The notes under the pieces are model-generated. The model was not told the DNA's origin, did no database searches, and worked only from the letters and a program-made list of their open reading frames with translations. Positions 1-6,195 of a stretch of DNA of 8,566 nt are shown piece after piece. A program made the translations under genes and the position numbers. How positions within the stretch are numbered: the first letter of the stretch is position 1; each line of letters starts with the position of its first letter. The stretch comes from Prevotella sp. (GTDB taxonomy: Bacteria; Bacteroidota; Bacteroidia; Bacteroidales; Bacteroidaceae), in contig JAILAA010000169.1 in the NCBI GenBank assembly GCA_024681875.1, positions 1 to 8,566 on the forward strand, given 5' to 3'.

Positions 1-965
1 TGACCCTTGGCCCACTCAGCCTTCTCGGCATAGCGCTCAGCCACAATCTTCTTCAGCTCCTCGCGACGCTTAGCATAGAGTTCCTGCACCTCGGGGAAGA
101 TGACGAAGGGATTCTCAGGATCGGCACCGAGGTTCTTCATGGTCTGCACGAAGTTATCGCCGCCGAGGGGAGCGCCGTGCGTAGCGCAGTTGCTCTCATA
201 CGAAGAGCCGTCAGCCTTGCGGGCACCCTTGCCCATGATGCAGTGGCCGATGATCAGGCTTGGACGCTCCTTCTCAGCCTGAGCCTTCTTGATGGCCTCG
301 CGAATCTGGTCAACATCGTTGCCGTCAATCTTCTGCACGTACCAGCCCCATGCCTCGTACTTCTTGGCGGTATCCTCGCAGGTCACCACCTCGGTGCGGG
401 TGGACAGTTGAATATCGTTGGCGTCGTAGAACATGATGAGGTTGTCGAGACCGAGGTTGCCTGCGATACGGCCGGCACCCTGCGAAATCTCCTCCTGCAC
501 ACCACCGTCGGAGATGTAGGCGTAGATGGTCTGGTTCATCACGTTGCCGAGACGAGCCTTCAGGAACTTGGCTGCGATGGCAGCACCCACGGCGAAGGTG
601 TGACCCTGTCCGAGGGGGCCGGAAGTATTCTCAATGCCACGCTCAATCTCGCGCTCGGGGTGACCAGGTGTCACCGAGCCCCACTGGCGCAGGTTCTTCA
701 GGTCTTCCAACTCGTACTTGCCGATAAGGCAGAGCTGAGAGTATAGCATCGGAGCCATGTGGCCCGGATCGAGGAAGAAGCGGTCGCGACCCTCCCATGC
801 GGGATTCTCGGGGTCGTAGACGAGGAACTCGCTGTAGAGCGTGTTAATGAAGTCGGCGCCACCCATGGCTCCGCCGGGGTGTCCGCTCTTTGCTTTCTCA
901 ACCATAGCGGCAGCCAGGATTCGGATATTGTCGGCTGCGCGGTTCATTACTTTGTTGTCATTCAT
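1..965 (-). CDS. tkt: Transketolase, N-terminal part (C-terminus beyond window edge)
   Basis: Thiamine-diphosphate enzyme that moves two-carbon ketol units between sugar phosphates in the non-oxidative pentose phosphate pathway; cytoplasmic. The 321 residues visible cover the pyrophosphate-binding domain. Landmarks are SGHPGG (H29), PGHM (H69), GPLGQG (116-121), SDGGVQEE (D153), FYDAND (N183) and ATHG (H263), which align with E. coli active-site H26, H66, D155, N185 and H261. The usual GDG motif reads SDG, and the usual GHGS reads GHMA; I recall these variants from Bacteroidetes transketolases, so I take them as lineage traits rather than loss of function. The start at 965 gives the standard family N-terminus (MNDNKVMNRAADNIRILAAAMVEKAKSGHPGG). 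It lies 52 bases after the membrane-protein gene, with no TAnnTTTG promoter seen between, so it is probably the distal gene of the operon. The open frame runs off the edge, so the remaining domains are not seen. Confidence 0.95.
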   Translation of the reverse strand, partial: MNDNKVMNRAADNIRILAAAMVEKAKSGHPGGAMGGADFINTLYSEFLVYDPENPAWEGRDRFFLDPGHMAPMLYSQLCLIGKYELEDLKNLRQWGSVTPGHPEREIERGIENTSGPLGQGHTFAVGAAIAAKFLKARLGNVMNQTIYAYISDGGVQEEISQGAGRIAGNLGLDNLIMFYDANDIQLSTRTEVVTCEDTAKKYEAWGWYVQKIDGNDVDQIREAIKKAQAEKERPSLIIGHCIMGKGARKADGSSYESNCATHGAPLGGDNFVQTMKNLGADPENPFVIFPEVQELYAKRREELKKIVAERYAEKAEWAKG

Positions 966-1017
966 AATCTACTGATATTTTAAGAAAATGGTTTATTGCA
1001 TACGCCATTGACATGCA

Positions 1018-1584
1018 TTACTCTCCTTCCCAGCGGAACACGTCAACGGTTGTGGTACCAAAATACTCCTCGCCTTCACCGCCTTGGATGAGTCTTGGAT
1101 TATCATAGTTGGGCAGCGGTCCTTCACGTGGCACGAACTGGTTGAAGTCTACCAATGGAACAACCATGCCGAAGATTCCGAGGCCGACGAGCTTTTCATA
1201 AACACCCTTAAATCCGCAAGTGAGGCGCATCGTAGAATAGAACGTCTTGCGCTCAAAAATCTTGGTATTGGTATTGAAGCGGCGCATACGGTTCTTCATG
1301 TCGATAGTAACAGAGTCAGACCAGTGTGTAAAAGTATGACCGATGTTGCTTACGAAGATGTCCAGGTCGTCAGCCTCAATACTGTCACGCGACCAGATGC
1401 TCTGCTTGATGTTGTCTTCCATCTCGTCCCTCATCTTTTTGTCCGTAGGGTTGGTGAGCAATGCCACAACGAGCAGGATGACGAAAACGACCAAGGCAAG
1501 TACGATTTTACCCAGGCACGTGTGTAAGAATAATTTGATTGGTGATTCCTTTGTGCGAAATTCTCCGTTTTCTGTCTGTTGCAT
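1018..1584 (-). CDS. Single-pass membrane protein of unknown function
   Basis: A 188-residue protein I do not recognise with certainty. It has a short polar N-terminus (1-24, with basic residues just before the membrane), one strong transmembrane helix at about 25-44 (IVLALVVFVILLVVALL), then TNPT and a charged region (48-75) leading into an extracytoplasmic domain of mixed helices and strands. A second hydrophobic stretch at 132-146 (LVGLGIFGMVVPLVD) may be buried or membrane-associated. The 'helix then TNPT/NPS' start resembles DUF4359-type small membrane proteins, but I recall that only loosely. Codon use matches the neighbours, and both strands are open here over long stretches; the minus frame is preferred because it fits the operon, starts 26 bases after folE and has a clean topology. 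Role unknown; its place between folE and tkt gives no functional hint. Confidence 0.8.
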   Translation of the reverse strand: MQQTENGEFRTKESPIKLFLHTCLGKIVLALVVFVILLVVALLTNPTDKKMRDEMEDNIKQSIWSRDSIEADDLDIFVSNIGHTFTHWSDSVTIDMKNRMRRFNTNTKIFERKTFYSTMRLTCGFKGVYEKLVGLGIFGMVVPLVDFNQFVPREGPLPNYDNPRLIQGGEGEEYFGTTTVDVFRWEGE

Positions 1585-1610
1585 CTTATTAAATGCTTAA
1601 TGCTAAATTC

Positions 1611-2189
1611 TTAATGTGAAATAAGATTCATAAACTCCTGACGAGTCTTGGCCTGATTGAAAGCGCCGCTGAACTCGCTGGTAGTAGTGATACTGTTCTG
1701 CTTTTCCACGCCACGCATCTGCATACACATATGCTTAGCTTCGACGACCACCATCACTCCCAAAGGATGAAGGGTTTCGTCAATACACTGCCGTATCTGC
1801 ATGGTCATGCGTTCCTGCACCTGCAGGCGGTGGCTGAAAATGTCTACCACACGGGCAATCTTGCTGAGACCTGTAATATAGCCGTTAGGGATATATGCCA
1901 CGTGCACCTTACCGTAGAAAGGCAGCATGTGGTGCTCACAGAGCGAGAAGAAGTCAATGTCCTTCACAATGACCATGTGGTTGTAGTCCTCACGGAAGAG
2001 TGCATCTGTAAGTACCTTATGAGCATCCATGTCGTAGCCACGCGTCAGCACCTGCATAGCCTTCGCCACCCGCATAGGTGTTTTCTGCAGTCCTTCACGC
2101 GTAGGGTCTTCGCCCAACAGGCTGATGACCTTCCTGTAATGTTCGGCTAGTTGTTCCAGCCCGTCACGGTATTCTGTCTCTGGATTCAT
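1611..2189 (-). CDS. folE: GTP cyclohydrolase I
   Basis: Converts GTP to 7,8-dihydroneopterin triphosphate and formate, the first step of tetrahydrofolate (and other pterin) synthesis; a cytoplasmic zinc enzyme that forms a toroidal decamer in studied members. At 192 residues it is somewhat shorter than E. coli FolE, the difference being at the N-terminus. The signature [13 protein letters not shown] (82-94) supplies zinc ligands C84 and H87, and C155 in [10 protein letters not shown] is the third; these match C110, H113 and C181 of E. coli. [23 protein letters not shown] (107-129) is the conserved pterin/triphosphate-binding segment. All zinc ligands are intact, so it is a type IA enzyme expected to be active. 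Its ATG directly abuts the TAA stop of the SPOR gene with no base between, which suggests translational coupling. No promoter of its own is seen. Confidence 0.97.
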   Translation of the reverse strand: MNPETEYRDGLEQLAEHYRKVISLLGEDPTREGLQKTPMRVAKAMQVLTRGYDMDAHKVLTDALFREDYNHMVIVKDIDFFSLCEHHMLPFYGKVHVAYIPNGYITGLSKIARVVDIFSHRLQVQERMTMQIRQCIDETLHPLGVMVVVEAKHMCMQMRGVEKQNSITTTSEFSGAFNQAKTRQEFMNLISH

Positions 2190-2792
2190 TTAATACGGTA
2201 CGTTGATTTGTCCTCTTACCAAGATGGCCCGGTCGTATCCCAGCTTCACCATTTCATCGAGCACCTCTTTGGCCTCGGCCATGGTACGGAAGTCGCCTAA
2301 GCGGCAAGTCCATTTACCTCCGAGGAAGTGCACATAAACCCTCTGGCCCGGGAAGAGTGTCTGCAAGGCGCTGCCCGTCTGTTCGGCCTTTACACGGTCG
2401 GCACGCGAGTTGCCTCCGACAAAAGGCTGCACCCTGTATCCGGCCATCTTCCTTGTACGGCGCGGAGCGGCGGCAACGGAGTCAGTATTCTGTACAGGCT
2501 CCGTAGTGGTTGTTACCGGAGTTTCCGTATTTGCAGCCTGCTGATTGTTGTCGCCATTCGTGCGGGGTCTGTTGTTATTCTGGCGCGGTGGTGTCGTAGC
2601 GACAGGCTTGCCATTCACCAGTTCAGTAATGGTCTCGTCCTGATGAATGGTGATGCGAGCGCCGGCCGTTACATCCTGCTGGATGCGCTGGGTAAAAGAT
2701 TGGGCAGACAAGGGTAAAAGGGTAAAAAAGTAAAAGGGTAAAAAGACGCATAACCTTTTACAATATGTGGCCATTGTCGTTTTCATACGCAT
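2190..2792 (-). CDS. Secreted SPOR-domain protein
   Basis: A 200-residue exported protein. It has a signal peptide (basic n-region MATYCKRL, hydrophobic CVFLPFYFFTLLPL, likely cleavage near SAQ at 29-31), a short ordered segment (33-66), a low-complexity Asn/Thr/Pro linker (67-112), and a C-terminal SPOR domain (about 117-196; YRVQPFVGGNSR...VYVHFLGGKWTCRLGDFRTMAEAKEVLDEM). SPOR domains bind peptidoglycan glycan strands lacking stem peptides, typically at division septa, so a cell-wall-associated role in the periplasm is inferred; the actual partner is not shown. No lipobox is visible. Three in-frame ATGs lie close together (2792, 2786, 2774); all keep the signal peptide, and 2786 (MKTTM) is a good alternative start. 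The gene begins 32 bases after tpiA and its stop abuts folE. The signal-peptide codons are built from a short T-rich repeat (see the repeat entry). Confidence 0.88.
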   Translation of the reverse strand: MRMKTTMATYCKRLCVFLPFYFFTLLPLSAQSFTQRIQQDVTAGARITIHQDETITELVNGKPVATTPPRQNNNRPRTNGDNNQQAANTETPVTTTTEPVQNTDSVAAAPRRTRKMAGYRVQPFVGGNSRADRVKAEQTGSALQTLFPGQRVYVHFLGGKWTCRLGDFRTMAEAKEVLDEMVKLGYDRAILVRGQINVPY

Positions 2793-2828
2793 ATCTTTCT
2801 ACTTTTTTAACCTTTTTTCTCCTTTTAC
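2714..2828. repeat. GTAAAAGG inverted repeats around the SPOR gene start
   Basis: On the plus strand GTAAAAGG occurs at 2714-2721 and 2730-2737, and its exact complement CCTTTTAC at 2754-2761 and 2821-2828. The surrounding tracts (2710-2745 and 2795-2835) are nearly pure purine or pyrimidine and are extensively complementary. In the minus-strand transcript one purine copy overlaps the tpiA stop, the second lies in early SPOR codons, and both pyrimidine copies lie in signal-peptide codons. The SPOR start codons therefore sit in a potential loop. The repeats and complementarity are seen directly; any effect on translation is inference. Confidence 0.6.
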
Positions 2829-3586
2829 TTCTTCCATGCATCGATAATGCCCTTGAAGTCAGCAGCCTTCAGCGAGGCACCGCCGATGAGGCCGCCGTCG
2901 ATGTCGGGCTTGGCAAAGAGTTCAGGTGCGTTGCTGGCTTTGCACGAACCGCCATAGAGGATGGTTGTATCGTCAGCCACGGCCTGACCATACTTCTCGG
3001 CGATAATTGAGCGGATATAGGCGTGAATCTCCTCGGCCTGCTCAGCGGTAGCGGTCTTGCCCGTACCGATGGCCCAGATGGGCTCGTAGGCGATGACAAT
3101 CTTGCGGAAGTCCTCCTCGCTGAGGTTGAAGACGCTGCCCTCGAGCTCGGCCTTCACCACCTCGTTCTGCTTGCCGGCCTCACGCTCTGCCAGGCTTTCG
3201 CCGATGCAGAAGACCACCTTCAGGTCGTTCTTCTGTGCCAGTAGCACCTTTTCCTTCAGTATCTCGGGTGTCTCCTTGTAGTATTCACGACGCTCGGAGT
3301 GGCCCAGGATGACATACTGAGCGCCAGTGCTCTTCACCATCTCGGCGCTTACCTCACCAGTGAAGGCTCCTTTCTCCTTGTCAGCGCAGTTCTCGGCACC
3401 CAGACCGATGATGTCCTGGTCAAGGAACTGTGCGATGCTGGCCAGATGGATGAACGGTGTGCAGATGACAACGCCACAGTTGGGCTTGTCAGCCTTCAAT
3501 GCATCATTCAGTTCTTTTGCCAGTGCAATACCATCCTGGAGATTCATGTTCATCTTCCAGTTTCCAGCTACGATTTTCTTTCTCAT
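2825..3586 (-). CDS. tpiA: Triosephosphate isomerase (own start inside the fused frame)
   Basis: Interconverts dihydroxyacetone phosphate and glyceraldehyde 3-phosphate in glycolysis and gluconeogenesis; cytoplasmic dimer in studied members. From the ATG at 3586 the product is 253 residues, the normal family length, and begins with the canonical [13 protein letters not shown]. Catalytic residues are in place: N9, K11, H96 (LGHSERR), E168 ([11 protein letters not shown]), phosphate-gripping loop 6 at about 170-179, and YGGS (211-214) plus GGLIGGAS (231-238) near the C-terminus. Upstream of this ATG is an A-rich stretch with several AAT codons and six A just before ATTATG, typical of a Bacteroidetes translation start, so I expect free TpiA to be made even if some read-through fusion exists. 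A membrane-tethered TpiA would be unusual. Next downstream is the SPOR gene, 32 bases away. Confidence 0.95.
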   Translation of the reverse strand: MRKKIVAGNWKMNMNLQDGIALAKELNDALKADKPNCGVVICTPFIHLASIAQFLDQDIIGLGAENCADKEKGAFTGEVSAEMVKSTGAQYVILGHSERREYYKETPEILKEKVLLAQKNDLKVVFCIGESLAEREAGKQNEVVKAELEGSVFNLSEEDFRKIVIAYEPIWAIGTGKTATAEQAEEIHAYIRSIIAEKYGQAVADDTTILYGGSCKASNAPELFAKPDIDGGLIGGASLKAADFKGIIDAWKK

Positions 3587-4918
3587 AATTTTTTCTGTTT
3601 TATTATTATTAATGTTATGGATTTTTTTCTTCTTGCGCAGCCACTTTGTCCACATCCAAGTGCGGTCGGCCAGTGTGAGCAGTCCGAGCGGCATTACAAA
3701 CCAGAGCAACAGCTTCAGTATCTTTCCTGGCACAGAGTCTTCCGGCATCTGTCCTATGGCCAACTGCTCCAGTGGTTTCATTGCCTCATCAGGAGCAATC
3801 TGCGGCAACCTGTTGTGGCTCCACTTTCCTATCACCTTTCCGTCCTTCAGCAGCACCAGTCCGGGATTGCTCCGTATGACCGTCTTCAAAGCCGTTTCGT
3901 CCGAGAAGCAGAAAGGATACTCAGCTCCTGTCATGTCTCGCCATTGTTGTCTCCCCTCTTCTTCACTGGCCGTGAGACAATAGAACTGGTATCCGTGCTC
4001 TATACTGTACTCATAGAGTTCGTTGATGAGGTCAAGCCTTGAGTCGTCGGCCTTTTCCAGTTTCGGAGCCACGAGCAGAAAGGTGTAGCTGCTGTCGCTG
4101 AGCACCTCGTCAGTGATGTCCTCGCCCTCGCTGTTAGCGGCCCCCTCAGGTAGCAGGTCAAAGCGGATGTCGTGTTCTGTGGGCATGGCGCCTATCTTCA
4201 CCTCACGTCTGTCCACGAATGTCCAGGTGCTGTCTGGCAGGTTATCGATACCGAATTCGCGCTTCTGGCCATCCTTCTCATAGATAAAGGCATACTCGAA
4301 CTGCGCATCCTTGCTAACGGTTTCTCCTCTAAGTTGAGCTCCTATATGGTAAGGCCTGAAGTCGAACTGCGGCAGGTCATAGAGGCTCCATGCGGAAATG
4401 CCCAGGATAAACAGCGCCGAGTAGTTGACCACTATCCACTGGTTGGAGCGGCTGACGAAACGGAACATGTGCCGTGGTTTCCAAGCCACGACAACAGCAC
4501 ATGCCAGCAACACCACATTCTTCCACAGCGTCTGCCAGTTGGTGAGTATGAGTGCATCGCCGAAGCATCCGCAGTCGCTGACGGAATTGGAAAGGGCAAG
4601 CCATAGCGTCAGCGGTGTCATCACCAGCATGAGGGCCAGTACGATGCGTGTCGTCAGCCGTCGCCTGATGGCGAAGAGCAGGAAGATGCCCAAGCAAAAC
4701 TCCAATGACGACAGCGCCACCGACATCACCAGCGTGACCATGCTTGGCACGACGCCGTCAAGGCCCATCGCTGAAAGATAGGCTTCAATCTTGTACTGAG
4801 TGCCGAGCGGATCGACGGCCTTGACGAACCCTGAGAAGATGAACGTCACCGTAAGTACCAGTCGGCAAAGTGCCCTTAGCACCCTCAGCCCTATTGATGA
4901 CAGGCTTTTGTCGCTCAT
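2825..4918 (-). CDS. DoxX/MauE-like membrane protein continuing in frame into triosephosphate isomerase
   Basis: One open frame of 697 codons holding two proteins that I know as separate neighbours in Bacteroidales. Residues 1-444 are a DoxX/MauE-like integral membrane protein: helices at about 12-31, 57-84, 90-110, 132-146 and 161-180, a DCGCFGD motif (C116, C118) after helix 3, an extracytoplasmic region (about 185-395) whose second half looks thioredoxin-like ([26 protein letters not shown]) but without an obvious CxxC, and a final helix at 400-418. Residue 445 onward is a complete TpiA. The junction [15 protein letters not shown] contains A7 (plus-strand T7 at 3622-3628). With eight A the frame would end KKKKNP-stop at 3615-3617; with six it would end at a TGA overlapping the tpiA ATG. 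Either a recent one-base indel, slippage, or a sequence error may explain the fusion. Function of the membrane part is unproven; MauE/DoxX relatives act in thiol redox and cofactor maturation. Confidence 0.85.
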   Translation of the reverse strand: MSDKSLSSIGLRVLRALCRLVLTVTFIFSGFVKAVDPLGTQYKIEAYLSAMGLDGVVPSMVTLVMSVALSSLEFCLGIFLLFAIRRRLTTRIVLALMLVMTPLTLWLALSNSVSDCGCFGDALILTNWQTLWKNVVLLACAVVVAWKPRHMFRFVSRSNQWIVVNYSALFILGISAWSLYDLPQFDFRPYHIGAQLRGETVSKDAQFEYAFIYEKDGQKREFGIDNLPDSTWTFVDRREVKIGAMPTEHDIRFDLLPEGAANSEGEDITDEVLSDSSYTFLLVAPKLEKADDSRLDLINELYEYSIEHGYQFYCLTASEEEGRQQWRDMTGAEYPFCFSDETALKTVIRSNPGLVLLKDGKVIGKWSHNRLPQIAPDEAMKPLEQLAIGQMPEDSVPGKILKLLLWFVMPLGLLTLADRTWMWTKWLRKKKKIHNINNNKTEKIMRKKIVAGNWKMNMNLQDGIALAKELNDALKADKPNCGVVICTPFIHLASIAQFLDQDIIGLGAENCADKEKGAFTGEVSAEMVKSTGAQYVILGHSERREYYKETPEILKEKVLLAQKNDLKVVFCIGESLAEREAGKQNEVVKAELEGSVFNLSEEDFRKIVIAYEPIWAIGTGKTATAEQAEEIHAYIRSIIAEKYGQAVADDTTILYGGSCKASNAPELFAKPDIDGGLIGGASLKAADFKGIIDAWKK
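3615..3628 (-). other. A7 homopolymer with masked stop between doxX-like gene and tpiA
   Basis: On the coding strand the codons read AAG AAG AAA AAA ATC CAT AAC. One added A converts this to AAA AAA AAT CCA TAA, a stop 28 bases before the tpiA ATG. The run is the only thing joining the two genes. A runs of this length are prone to replication slippage, polymerase slippage and sequencing miscalls. The phase (zero frame begins with the first A of the run) is not the classical X XXY YYZ ribosomal -1 slip arrangement. Confidence 0.7.
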
Positions 4919-4927
4919 TATTTCAAA

Positions 4928-5512
4928 TTACTGAGCCTCTCCCCTCTGGGGGAGGTCTGAGGGCGCCAGCTTAATCAGCCCGAAGACTGCATAGTTGATG
5001 ATGTCCATATAGTTGGCGTCAATGCCCTCGCTCACTTTGGTACGTTGTCCGCGTTGCTGCAAGTCCTCCATCTCCTTCACGCGCTCCAGCTTCGTCAGGA
5101 TGAGGTCGGTATAGCTGCTGACGCGCATCGAGCGCCACGCCTCGTCATAGTCGTGGTTCTTGCGCTTCATCAGCTCCAGGGCCTGCAAGGCATAGTGGTC
5201 GTAAAGCTGCAGCGCCTCGTCGTTGCTTACGTCAACGCTGTCGCTATAGCCACGCTCCAGCTGTATGAGCCCCACAATGCCGTAGTTGACCAGCCCGACG
5301 AACTCGGGCCTGATGCCTTCACCCACCAGCGAACAGCCTGTCTCTTCCAGCTGGCGCACGCGCCTGGCCTTGATGAGCAGCTGGTCGGTAAGCGACTGAG
5401 GGCGCAGGATGCGCCATGAAGCACGGTAGTCATGCAACTTCTGCGCGAACAACTGGCGGCATTCTGCCACGGCAGCCTCAAATTCTTGGTTGGTCTTCTC
5501 GAATCGGTCCAT
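4928..5512 (-). CDS. DUF1599 (nucleotide modification-associated) protein with tandem duplicated domain
   Basis: A 194-residue soluble protein made of two copies of one domain: residues about 16-87 (QKLHDYRASWRILRPQSLTD... EGIRPEFVGLVNYGIVGLIQLE) and 111-182 (KRKNHDYDEAWRSMRVSSYTD...EGIDANYMDIINYAVFGLIKLA). Shared positions are HDY, W-R, R-S-TD, K-RV--LE, GEGI/SEGI and NY---GLI-L. I recognise this as DUF1599, later named nucleotide modification-associated domain 1; the biochemical activity is not established from sequence. I chose ATG 5512 because the duplicated domain begins soon after it. An in-frame ATG at 5575 overlaps the stop of the lipoprotein gene but would add 21 residues encoded by a low-complexity tract and by a likely promoter. 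The last codons (LPQRGEAQ) are formed by a GC-rich hairpin. It ends 9 bases before the DoxX start. Confidence 0.85.
   Translation of the reverse strand: MDRFEKTNQEFEAAVAECRQLFAQKLHDYRASWRILRPQSLTDQLLIKARRVRQLEETGCSLVGEGIRPEFVGLVNYGIVGLIQLERGYSDSVDVSNDEALQLYDHYALQALELMKRKNHDYDEAWRSMRVSSYTDLILTKLERVKEMEDLQQRGQRTKVSEGIDANYMDIINYAVFGLIKLAPSDLPQRGEAQ
4939..4954. repeat. GC-rich hairpin in the last codons of the DUF1599 gene
   Basis: CTCCCC (4939-4944) pairs with GGGGAG (4949-4954) over a four-base loop. It encodes the terminal residues PQRGE of the DUF1599 protein. It lacks a following T run on the minus strand, so it is not a standard terminator; it may be an RNA-stability element or a copy of the CTCCCC/GGGGAG dispersed repeats I recall between Bacteroidetes genes. 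Confidence 0.5.
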
Positions 5513-5521
5513 ATCAGGGTG

Positions 5522-5529
5522 CAAAGGTA
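5522..5529 (-). promoter_or_regulatory. Possible -7 promoter element directly before the DUF1599 gene
   Basis: The minus strand reads TACCTTTG, matching the Bacteroidetes -7 consensus TAnnTTTG. A TTTC lies about 19 bases upstream as a weak -33 match. Only nine bases separate the element from the ATG at 5512, so a transcript from it would have almost no leader. It lies outside the DUF1599 coding sequence only if 5512 is the true start. Confidence 0.5.
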
Positions 5530-5571
5530 CAAAATAATGTGGAAAGTGGAAAGAGGAAAGAGGAAAAATTT

Positions 5572-5940
5572 TCATTTTTCCGACTTGCGCATATAGAACT
5601 TCACTTTCTGGGCCTGTTTCTCGAACTCCACCTCCAGTGAATCTCGCCGCGCTCGCAAGCTGTTAAGACGCAGCACTTCCGGTGACTGCTCGTCCAGTTC
5701 TGTGGCGTGGCTCATAACCCACTCGTGCTGCTCGTCATGCTCGTGGCGCGCAATGTTCAGAAGGCTGTCGGTGACAGCCAGTTGCTCTCTCGCCGTCGCC
5801 AGATTCTCCTGTATACTGACTTCCAGGTTCTCGCGGCGCTCGTCTATCTCTTCTCTCAGGGCCTCGTTCTCTTTTTTCAGATTGCTGGTGCAGGCCGTCA
5901 GCGCCAGCACACAGCACATGATTCCTATTGATTGTTTCAT
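5572..5940 (-). CDS. Small coiled-coil lipoprotein
   Basis: A 122-residue protein with a type II signal peptide: MKQSIGIMCCVLALTAC, lipobox LTAC with C17 as the lipidated cysteine, followed by TSN. The mature part is highly charged and helical: about 20-60 (KKENEALREEIDERRENLEVSIQENLATAREQLAV) and 84-118 (LRLNSLRARRDSLEVEFEKQAQKVKF) have the heptad pattern of a coiled coil. It should be anchored in a membrane facing the periplasm or outside; partner and function are unknown, and I do not recognise a named family. It is the first gene of the minus-strand operon, about 28-30 bases from a good promoter, and is followed by the DUF1599 gene. Its TGA overlaps an ATG at 5575 (ATGA), but the downstream protein probably starts at 5512. 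Apparent reading frames on the opposite strand here are unsupported. Confidence 0.82.
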   Translation of the reverse strand: MKQSIGIMCCVLALTACTSNLKKENEALREEIDERRENLEVSIQENLATAREQLAVTDSLLNIARHEHDEQHEWVMSHATELDEQSPEVLRLNSLRARRDSLEVEFEKQAQKVKFYMRKSEK

Positions 5941-5972
5941 AGCATATCTCTATGCTGCTCATGCAGCGGCTG

Positions 5973-6004
5973 CAAACTTACAAATAATTTTTGGATTATG
6001 CAAA
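5973..6004 (-). promoter_or_regulatory. Bacteroidetes-type promoter of the lipoprotein operon
   Basis: On the minus strand a -33 element TTTG (6004-6001) is followed after 20 bases by a -7 element TAAGTTTG (5980-5973), an exact match to TTTG-N19-21-TAnnTTTG. Transcription would start near 5969, giving a leader of about 28 bases to the ATG at 5940. This is the best promoter on the minus strand of the window and probably drives the operon down to transketolase. Confidence 0.75.
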
Positions 6005-6041
6005 AGTCGGATGAAGAAATCGCTTTTTCCGAGGAAATCTC

Positions 6042-6081
6042 TAGACCATGTCGCGATTTATATAAACCACGTCGCGGTCTA
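6042..6081. repeat. 40-bp imperfect palindrome with two 21-bp direct repeats
   Basis: Outer arms TAGACC (6042-6047) and GGTCTA (6076-6081) and the core TTTATATAAA (6057-6066) share one exact centre at 6061.5. The segments between them repeat directly instead: CCATGTCGCGAT at 6046 and CCACGTCGCGGT at 6067, 21 bases apart, with 16 of 21 positions matching over the full units. It lies between the divergent promoters of the lipoprotein operon and greA. It could be an operator or the remnant of a 21-bp tandem repeat. Confidence 0.65.
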
Positions 6082-6110
6082 AAGAAAGATGACGTCAGAA
6101 ATAGTTTCAT

Positions 6111-6126
6111 TTTTTTCATGAAAAAA
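6111..6126. repeat. Perfect 16-bp palindrome upstream of the greA promoter
   Basis: TTTTTT-CATG-AAAAAA is fully palindromic and ends a few bases before the weak -33 element of greA. A second perfect palindrome, TGACGTCA, lies at 6090-6097. Either may be a protein-binding site, but low-complexity A/T sequence makes the first less informative. Confidence 0.4.
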
Positions 6127-6129
6127 GTT

Positions 6130-6160
6130 TTTCCTTTCTGAAATAAATATCGTACCTTTG
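6130..6160 (+). promoter_or_regulatory. greA promoter
   Basis: TACCTTTG (6153-6160) matches the Bacteroidetes -7 element, with TTTC at 6130-6133 in a T-rich tract 19 bases upstream as a weak -33 element. The start site would be near 6164, giving a leader of roughly 30 bases rich in A before the ATG at 6196. Confidence 0.65.
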
Positions 6161-6195
6161 CTCACGATTTAAAACCGAAGAAACGTAAGATAATT

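Noticed and set aside
177..746. Long plus-strand open frame opposite transketolase
   Set aside because: It is the antisense shadow of a clear transketolase gene; the translated sequence has no recognisable domain and no promoter or leader.
966..1017. Possible tkt promoter or TGCAT/ATGCA hairpin in the 52-base gap
   Set aside because: No TAnnTTTG on the minus strand, and the inverted repeat is only five bases with an 11-base gap.
2752..2761. Possible third direct copy of the CCTTTTAC repeat as a transcription-factor site
   Set aside because: It lies inside SPOR codons and is better explained as part of the local inverted-repeat cluster.
3299..4042. 247-codon plus-strand frame opposite tpiA and the DoxX-like gene
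   Set aside because: It spans the junction of two real minus-strand genes, has no family resemblance and no TAnnTTTG promoter before it.
5932..6141. Short frames on both strands across the divergent region with RPRRGLYK-like repeats
   Set aside because: The repeated peptide comes from the 21-bp DNA repeat, which is open in several frames because 21 is divisible by three; no leader or codon bias supports translation.
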